DNA of 9,749 bases from the NCBI GenBank assembly GCA_005239795.1, contig SBBH01000043.1:1-9749 (forward strand), given 5' to 3'. Under the pieces are notes generated by a model. The model was not told the DNA's origin, searched no databases, and worked only from the letters and a program-made list of their open reading frames with translations. Source of the DNA: Planctomycetales bacterium (GTDB lineage: Bacteria > Planctomycetota > SBBH01). The translations under genes were made by a program, and so were the position numbers. Shown piece after piece: positions 5,308 to 9,749 of this stretch; the stretch's first letter is position 1; every line of letters begins with the position of its first letter.

Positions 5308-5877
5308 ATGGCCGCCGCCAACGACATCCGCAAAGGAGCCGTGATCGTGGAAGGGGACGACCTATTTCTCGTCCTCGACTGCCAGCACCGGACGCCCGGG
5401 AATCTGCGCGCTTTTGTCCAGGCGACGCTCCGGAACATCAAGACCGGGATCTCGCACGACCGCCGGATGCGCTCGACCGACAAGGTGGAGTTCGCCGAAC
5501 TCGAAACCCGCGAGATGGAATATCTCTACCCCGAGGGGGACAACTTCTGCTTCATGGACACCGAGACCTATGACCAGATGTTCGTCCAGAGGGATCTCGT
5601 GGCGAGCTCCATCCCCTATCTGCGCCTGAATGACAAGGTCAAGATGCAGCTGTATCGGGGGAAGCCGGTGACGATCGATCTCCCCACCTCCGTCATCCTC
5701 AGGGTGGCCGAATCTGAACCCGGCGTGCGCGGCAACACCGCCACGAACGTCTTCAAACCCGCAAAGCTCGAGACGGGGCTCACCGTCAAGGTGCCGCTCT
5801 TTGTGAATCCCGGCGAATACGTGAAGGTCGACACACGCTCGGGAGAGTTCATCGAGCGCGCGAACGCGCCGCAGTAA
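5308..5877 (+). CDS. efp: Translation elongation factor P
   Basis: EF-P binds ribosomes stalled at polyproline stretches and promotes peptide bond formation. The 189-aa product has the normal length and three beta-barrel domains: an N-terminal KOW-like domain (NDIRKGAVIVEGDDLFLVLD, about 5-65), the middle domain (about 66-130, with YLYPEGDNFCFMD) and the C-terminal domain (about 131-186, GNTATNVFKPAKLETGLTV and FVNPGEYVKVDTRSGEF). The loop tip reads TPGNLRAF. Asn32 sits where E. coli has the beta-lysylated Lys34 and Pseudomonas the rhamnosylated Arg32, so neither EpmA nor EarP chemistry should apply. The start fits family alignment, but no Shine-Dalgarno precedes it; instead copy D of the repeat lies 15 nt upstream. 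The stop is TAA. Identification is firm. Confidence 0.96.
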   Translation: MAAANDIRKGAVIVEGDDLFLVLDCQHRTPGNLRAFVQATLRNIKTGISHDRRMRSTDKVEFAELETREMEYLYPEGDNFCFMDTETYDQMFVQRDLVASSIPYLRLNDKVKMQLYRGKPVTIDLPTSVILRVAESEPGVRGNTATNVFKPAKLETGLTVKVPLFVNPGEYVKVDTRSGEFIERANAPQ

Positions 5878-5903
5878 GACAAAGGATCTGTCGCGCCTCT
5901 GCA

Positions 5904-6671
5904 ATGAGCATGAAATCGCCTGCCCGGGGATGGTACCGCCACTTCTACAACGATCTGTGAGTGAAGTGGACGCTGGATGCGCCATTCAGGCACCGAGAAG
6001 CCAAGGAACAGGTGGATTTCCTGGTTCGGCAGATGGGTCTTCGGCCGGGACAGACGATCCTGGACATCCCTTGTGGAGCCGGGCGGCACGCACAGGAATT
6101 CGCAAGAAGAGGGCTTTCCGTGACGGGGCTCGATATCAGCCGCCACAGCCTTGCATACGCCTGGAAGAATTGCGCGGGGCACAGCGTCACGTTGCGGCGC
6201 GCCGATATGTCCAAGCTGTCACGCTATCGGGGCCGGTTCGACACGGTCGTGAACCTCTGAACAAGCTTCGGCTATTTCCCAACAGATGTGGCCAATGAAA
6301 AGGTCATGCGGGAGCTCACTTCCGCATGGAAGCCCGGCGGCCGGATCGCGTTTCATCTTATCGATCGGGATTTCCTCAAGAGGAATTTCAAGACCGTCTC
6401 CTGGAAGGATGAACAGGATCTCTTCTCCGCCGAGGTCAGACAATATGACCGTAAGGCCAAGGTGGCGAAAACGATCTTTATACTGATCGACCAGAAGACA
6501 GGTCAGGGAGAAGCCTCCCCGACGTATACGCGCCTCTATACAAAAAACGAGATGGTCACTTTGATGAGAAAGTGCGGCCTCCGGCGGATCCAGGTATTCG
6601 GTGATTTCCAGGGGAATCCTTACAAGCGGTTCTCGTCGATCCGACCGGTCTATCTGGCCGAAAAACCCTGA
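5904..6671 (+). pseudogene. Class I SAM-dependent methyltransferase with two in-frame TGA codons
   Basis: Read through its stops, this is a complete 255-codon methyltransferase frame starting 26 nt after efp. Motif I is ILDIPCGAGRHAQEFARRG (codons 52-70), followed by VTGLDIS, the ADMSKLSRYRGRFDTVVNL block, TSFGYF, and a C-terminal half with AWKPGGRIAFHLIDRDFL. TGA occurs at codon 19 (5958-5960) and codon 119 (6258-6260). The second falls in NL-x-TSFGYF, where relatives often carry Trp or Phe, so TGG to TGA is likely; no frameshift is needed. Five other Trp codons are TGG. TGA is the ordinary stop of several neighbours, so code reassignment is unlikely. The substrate is unknown. Base use looks less GC-rich than the flanks, hinting at transfer. 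The best reading is a recently broken gene; fragments 5961-6260 and 6288-6671 could be translated separately. Confidence 0.75.
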
Positions 6672-6689
6672 GCGTTTTGCGGGGTGCCA

Positions 6690-7412
6690 CTACCGCCCCC
6701 AGCGCAGGCGCTCGCCCAGGATTTCCGGCAGACCCGCCGCCAGGATCGATTCGGCCGCCGCTTCCTCGTCGTAGGCGACGCGCTGGATGGTGACGGTTTT
6801 CGCCTGGGTATCGTAGACGGCATAGGCTGCGCGCGGATCGTCGTCGCGGGGCTGTCCGACGCTTCCGATATTGACGAGCGTACGCCCCTTCGGGTCGACC
6901 GGAACCACCGGATCCAGTGTGTAGCTCACGCTCTTTCCCCCGAAAAACGCCACCGGCACGTGCGAATGTCCCACGATGCAGAGCGGGCGGTCCATGGCGG
7001 GAAACGACCGCTCCGCTTCCGGGATCGACTGAAGATAGTGGTACATCTCCGGCTCGTAGGGGGTGCCGTGCACCAGCGTGAAATCGTCGAAGAAACTCAC
7101 CATCGGGAGGCGCGCAAGGTAGCGCATCTCGTCCGCGGAAAGGACCGAGCGGGTCCAGAGGACCGCCTCGCGCGCAAACGGATTGAAATACGACTGATCT
7201 AACGTCCCCACCACCGCCGCGTCGTGGTTGCCGCAGACGACGTGACAGCGGATCTCCTGGAGCTTGGCCAGACACTCCGAAGGCTGCGCCCCATAGCCGA
7301 CCACATCCCCCACATGATAGTAGGCGTCAACCCCCTCCCGAGCGAGCTCCCCCAAGACCGCCTCTAGCGCGAAGAAGTTCGCATGGATGTCCCCCAGGAG
7401 ACCGTATTTCAT
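6690..7412 (-). CDS. Calcineurin-like metallophosphatase (Metallophos_2 type)
   Basis: The 240-aa product belongs to the binuclear-metal phosphoesterase superfamily. All metal-binding blocks are present: GDIH (residues 7-10), GDVVGYG (35-41), GNHD (61-64), LVHGTP (113-118) and GHSHVP (148-153). Related proteins act on phosphodiesters, nucleotides or phosphoproteins; the substrate cannot be read from the sequence. The compact size and GDVVGYG block resemble the YfcE-like Metallophos_2 group. The ATG at 7412 overlaps the TGA of the upstream permease gene by 4 nt (ATGA), so this start is well supported and translation is probably coupled. The frame is open far upstream, to 8318, but that is the shadow of the permease gene. 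It ends in TAG, 18 nt from the convergent methyltransferase gene. Confidence 0.9.
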   Translation of the reverse strand: MKYGLLGDIHANFFALEAVLGELAREGVDAYYHVGDVVGYGAQPSECLAKLQEIRCHVVCGNHDAAVVGTLDQSYFNPFAREAVLWTRSVLSADEMRYLARLPMVSFFDDFTLVHGTPYEPEMYHYLQSIPEAERSFPAMDRPLCIVGHSHVPVAFFGGKSVSYTLDPVVPVDPKGRTLVNIGSVGQPRDDDPRAAYAVYDTQAKTVTIQRVAYDEEAAAESILAAGLPEILGERLRWGR

Positions 7413-8185
7413 GCCGCGTCCTTCACATCCAGACGCCAGCATGCCACGGTCAAGGCCAAGACGCTCATCAGAGCGCCATAAAACCCCGCCAGCGCCACAT
7501 GCGACCAGGGAATGCGGATTTCTAGAGCCAAAGCGTCCGAGATCCGGAGAAGCGCCAGGTCCGGGAACCAAGCCCATAGAAAATTTCCGAAACCAGACGT
7601 CGCGAGAGGCAGAGCGTTTCCCACATGCCCTCCCACGAAAACGAGGGCCGCCGCGGCCGATGCCGGCGCCGCGGAAAGGAACGATGATAAGGCCACACCA
7701 AACGCCGCCAGCACCGCGACCTCCACATACGCCAAAAGGATCCCCTGGAACACGGCCGGATCCAAGGGGGCGGAACGGAACACCGCCTCGACATACGATT
7801 CCTTGTGCCAGACCGTGAAGACGAGAACGCTTCCCACCACGGCAAAAAAAAGCACCTCGGCCCCGAGGATCCCCAGGTATTTTCCCACGACGAACTGCGC
7901 GCGGGTCACAGGCTTGGCCAAAACCATGAGCGCCGTTCGGTTTTCCATCTCTTCGGCCAGCGCCGAGCTCGCGTAGAGCACCGCGAGGATCCCGCCGGCC
8001 AAGACCACCGAGGCGAACCCCATATCCTTGACGAGTTTCACATCGCTTTCGGACTCTCCGAAAAACGGGAGAAACTGAGAAAAAAAGACAAGCGCCGCGG
8101 CCAGCGCCGCCAGACCAAAAAAGAGGCCCCCGTGGAGGATCTCCCGCGCCGTCTGCCGCGCGATCGCTCGAACCACGCCCATCAC
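7409..8185 (-). CDS. ABC-2 type transporter permease (NosY-like)
   Basis: The 258-aa product is an integral membrane protein with about six helices. Its signature is SSALAEEMENRTALMVLAKPVTRAQFVVGKYLG-like (about residues 74-105), typical of ABC-2 permeases related to NosY and of bacterial ABC export complexes. Helices follow at about residues 20-40, 58-76, 108-128, 148-168, 174-196 and 226-248. It starts at GTG 8185 or the next codon, ATG 8182, with no clear Shine-Dalgarno; a promoter-like pair at 8192-8220 fits. It overlaps the metallophosphatase by ATGA. The usual partner ATPase gene is not beside it: upstream is the divergent dppB-like gene. The ATPase must be elsewhere, or the gene has been separated from its system. 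The substrate is unknown. Confidence 0.85.
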   Translation of the reverse strand: MMGVVRAIARQTAREILHGGLFFGLAALAAALVFFSQFLPFFGESESDVKLVKDMGFASVVLAGGILAVLYASSALAEEMENRTALMVLAKPVTRAQFVVGKYLGILGAEVLFFAVVGSVLVFTVWHKESYVEAVFRSAPLDPAVFQGILLAYVEVAVLAAFGVALSSFLSAAPASAAAALVFVGGHVGNALPLATSGFGNFLWAWFPDLALLRISDALALEIRIPWSHVALAGFYGALMSVLALTVACWRLDVKDAA

Positions 8186-8191
8186 GAAAGA

Positions 8192-8220
8192 ACTCTACCG
8201 GGGCCCGGCAGACGCGGCAA
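8192..8220 (-). promoter_or_regulatory. Candidate sigma-70 promoter for the permease-phosphatase pair
   Basis: On the minus strand TTGCCG (8215-8220) and TAGAGT (8192-8197) are 17 nt apart, each matching 4 of 6 consensus bases. The -10 ends 6 nt before the GTG at 8185, again predicting a leaderless or nearly leaderless mRNA. The spacer is very GC-rich. Confidence 0.35.
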
Positions 8221-8278
8221 GTCGGGCGCCGGAGGAGTGTCCCCAGGTCCAAAAGATGCAACACGTTGAGCGCTGGGA

Positions 8279-9307
8279 GTGTTGAAAAGCTTGTACAATC
8301 GCCGCGTGCGATACGCAAAAATCTTGGCCGGCGCCCTCTTCACCCTGTGGGGAGCGGCCACGGTGGTCTTCTTTCTCCTGCGGGCGATCCCCGGCGACCC
8401 GGCCGCGGCGCTCGCGGGGGAACGGGCCGACCCGGCCCTGATCGAGCGGATCCGCCGGCGCTGGGACCTCGACCGCCCCCTTCCCACGCAATACCTGGCC
8501 TATTTGAAAAACCTCGCCTCTTTCGACCTCGGAGAATCGATCGCCTCGAGCCGCCCCGTGACGATGGAGATCGCCGAGCGCCTGGCCGCCACGGCGGAGC
8601 TCGCCGGGACGGCCCTCGCGATCGCGATCCTGGCAGGGATCCCTCTGGGGATTCTCGCCGGAACGCGCCGGGGCACGCTCCTCGACGCGGCCGCCGGAGC
8701 GGTATCGATCACGGGCGTCTCGGTGCCGATTTTCGTCACCGGCTATGCCCTGATACTGATAAAAGTCCTGGGGGGCATCCCCTTTCTGGCCTTCGCCGGA
8801 CGCCGGTCTGAGATGTCGGAGGCGGTTTTCACGACCCCCTTCTTCTTCCTGGAAAGCTTCCTCACGCTGGATGCGGCGCGGCTGGGAGAGACGGCGGCGC
8901 ATCTGGCGCTCCCCGCCCTGACGCTCGCCGCCGTCCCCTTGGCTGCAGTGGCCAAACTCACCCGCAGCGGCGTCGCCGAGATCCTGGACCAGCCCTACAT
9001 CTTGGCTGCGCGCGCGCGCGGGATCCCGCCGGCGCGGCTCCTGTTTCTGCACGTCTTTCGGAATGTCGCCGTGGGCGTTTGGACGGCCCTCGGGCTCCAG
9101 GCGGGATACCTTCTGGGAGGCGCGGTGCTAACGGAAACCGTCTTTGCCTGGCCGGGCCTCGGAACCCTCTTCTATCAGGCGGTGACGGCCCGCGACTATC
9201 CCGTGGTCCAGGGAATGGTGCTCCTCTCCTGCGGTGTCTTCCTCATGATCCATGTCACCGTGGACGCCCTCCACCCGCGGATTGATCCGCGCCTGCGCCC
9301 CTTATGA
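8279..9307 (+). CDS. Dipeptide/oligopeptide ABC transporter permease, DppB/OppB family
   Basis: This is one of the two membrane subunits of a peptide- or nickel-type importer in the cytoplasmic membrane. The 342-aa product has six helices. The N-terminal LWGAATVVFFLLRAIPGDPA (about 22-41) is the classic DppB opening, and DRPLPTQYLAYLKNLASFDLG (about 65-85) matches the periplasmic segment. The cytoplasmic EAA loop reads YILAARARGIPPARLLFLHV (about 240-259), which contacts the ATPase. The C-terminal VFAWPGLGTLFYQAVTARDYP (about 288-308) is also diagnostic. The start is uncertain: GTG 8279 gives full length, TTG 8282 follows directly, and GTG 8306 lies 6 nt after a TACAAT hexamer and could be leaderless. 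The stop overlaps the dppC-like ATG (ATGA). Peptide specificity is not readable. Confidence 0.92.
   Translation: MLKSLYNRRVRYAKILAGALFTLWGAATVVFFLLRAIPGDPAAALAGERADPALIERIRRRWDLDRPLPTQYLAYLKNLASFDLGESIASSRPVTMEIAERLAATAELAGTALAIAILAGIPLGILAGTRRGTLLDAAAGAVSITGVSVPIFVTGYALILIKVLGGIPFLAFAGRRSEMSEAVFTTPFFFLESFLTLDAARLGETAAHLALPALTLAAVPLAAVAKLTRSGVAEILDQPYILAARARGIPPARLLFLHVFRNVAVGVWTALGLQAGYLLGGAVLTETVFAWPGLGTLFYQAVTARDYPVVQGMVLLSCGVFLMIHVTVDALHPRIDPRLRPL
8294..8299 (+). promoter_or_regulatory. Candidate -10 hexamer (TACAAT) in the dppB-like 5' region
   Basis: TACAAT matches 5 of 6 bases and sits 6 nt before GTG 8306, which would then be a leaderless start. If GTG 8279 is the true start, the hexamer is within the coding region. 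TTGAGC at 8266-8271 is 22 nt upstream, too far for a normal -35. Confidence 0.25.
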
Positions 9308-9749
9308 AAAGAAAACGCCGCCTCGCCTGGCGCTTGGGGGTCATGTTCACGGGGCTCTCGCTGACGGCGGCCGCGGCCGGGCTCGCCTGGCCGCTTTTTT
9401 CGAAGGCCTGGCCCGCGCTCGACCCGGAGCGGGTGCGCCTGTCGCCCGAGGCCGCGAGCCTCCCTCCCGGGGAATGGCCGCATCTCTTGGGGACCGACGA
9501 CCAGGGGCGCGACTGCCTGGCGCGGGTCCTGGCCGGCTCGACACGGACGCTCGGCGCGGCCTTAGCGGCGGTCCTGCTCTCGGCGGCGCTGGGGGTCCCC
9601 GCGGGGCTTGCGGCCGGGTACGCGGGAGAGGGGTGGGACCGCTTCCTCATGCGGCCGATGGACATCCTCACGGCGTTTCCGGGACTGGTGCTCGCGATCG
9701 CGATCGTCTCCGCCCTGGGGCCCAGCCTCGTGAGCGTCGCCGCAGCAAC
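9304..9749 (+). CDS. Dipeptide/oligopeptide ABC transporter permease, DppC/OppC family (partial, runs off the window)
   Basis: The second permease subunit starts with an ATG that overlaps the dppB-like TGA by 4 nt. About 148 codons are visible. After a basic N-terminus (MKRKRRLAWRLG) comes a first helix (about 12-32). A periplasmic stretch then ends in the family motif HLLGTDDQGRDCLARVLAGS (about 61-80), followed by helix 2 (TLGAALAAVLLSAALGVPAG, about 82-101). Then comes GYAGEGWDRFLMRPMDILTAFPGLVLAIAIV, the start of the conserved binding-protein-dependent transport domain. The EAA loop lies beyond the window. Order and overlap match standard dppBC operons; ATPase and binding-protein genes would be expected further right. 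Confidence 0.93.
   Translation, partial: MKRKRRLAWRLGVMFTGLSLTAAAAGLAWPLFSKAWPALDPERVRLSPEAASLPPGEWPHLLGTDDQGRDCLARVLAGSTRTLGAALAAVLLSAALGVPAGLAAGYAGEGWDRFLMRPMDILTAFPGLVLAIAIVSALGPSLVSVAAA

Noticed and set aside
6258..6300. Selenocysteine insertion at the second TGA of the methyltransferase
   Set aside because: Only a 3-bp AGC-TTCG-GCT hairpin follows, too small for a bacterial SECIS, and Trp or Phe rather than Cys is expected at this site.
5904..6671. Genome-wide TGA to Trp reassignment
   Set aside because: TGA ends thiE, fliN, the permease, the 72-aa gene and the dppB-like gene at expected lengths, several in 4-nt overlaps with the next start.
6672..6689. Bidirectional intrinsic terminator between the convergent genes
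   Set aside because: The 18-nt gap has no stem followed by a T-run on either strand.
8195..9052. 285-codon open frame on the minus strand
   Set aside because: It is antisense to the dppB-like gene and is low-complexity Arg/Gly/Glu-rich, a codon-bias shadow.

Overview
This GC-rich bacterial window carries two closely packed gene blocks and no sign of phage, CRISPR or an intact transposon. Long GC-rich open frames run antisense to most real genes. Genes often overlap by 4 nt (ATGA or GTGA), and GTG starts are common. The taxon cannot be fixed from sequence alone. A ThiD2-ThiE fusion, an EF-P with a PGN loop tip and an ECF sigma factor hint at the PVC group (Planctomycetota or Omnitrophota), but this is a weak inference. 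A fliN gene suggests a flagellum or a related secretion apparatus.

Minus-strand block (4197 down to 77): thiD2-thiE fusion (thiamine phosphate synthesis), murJ (lipid II flippase), fliN (motor switch), tsaE (t6A tRNA modification ATPase), a 57-aa two-helix membrane protein, and an ECF-type sigma region 2 that ends at an early TAG. thiE/murJ and fliN/tsaE each overlap by 4 nt. It reads as a mixed housekeeping operon.

Plus-strand block (4280 to 6671): a four-helix membrane protein with a Lys/Ala tail, a 72-aa basic protein, a relatively AT-rich 266-nt gap with related inverted repeats, efp, and a SAM methyltransferase gene whose frame is whole except for two in-frame TGA codons.

Right side (6690 to 9749): a calcineurin-type metallophosphatase translationally coupled to an ABC-2 type permease (minus strand), then divergently a dipeptide/oligopeptide ABC permease pair, dppB-like (complete) and dppC-like (cut by the window end).

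The most interesting material is the repeat family around 5065-5292, with a good copy at 1490-1531 and a weak one at 393-418. The middle copy can pair with either neighbour just upstream of efp. Also notable are the in-frame stops in two genes, a MurJ with His where an essential Arg is expected, and -10-like hexamers set very close to several start codons.
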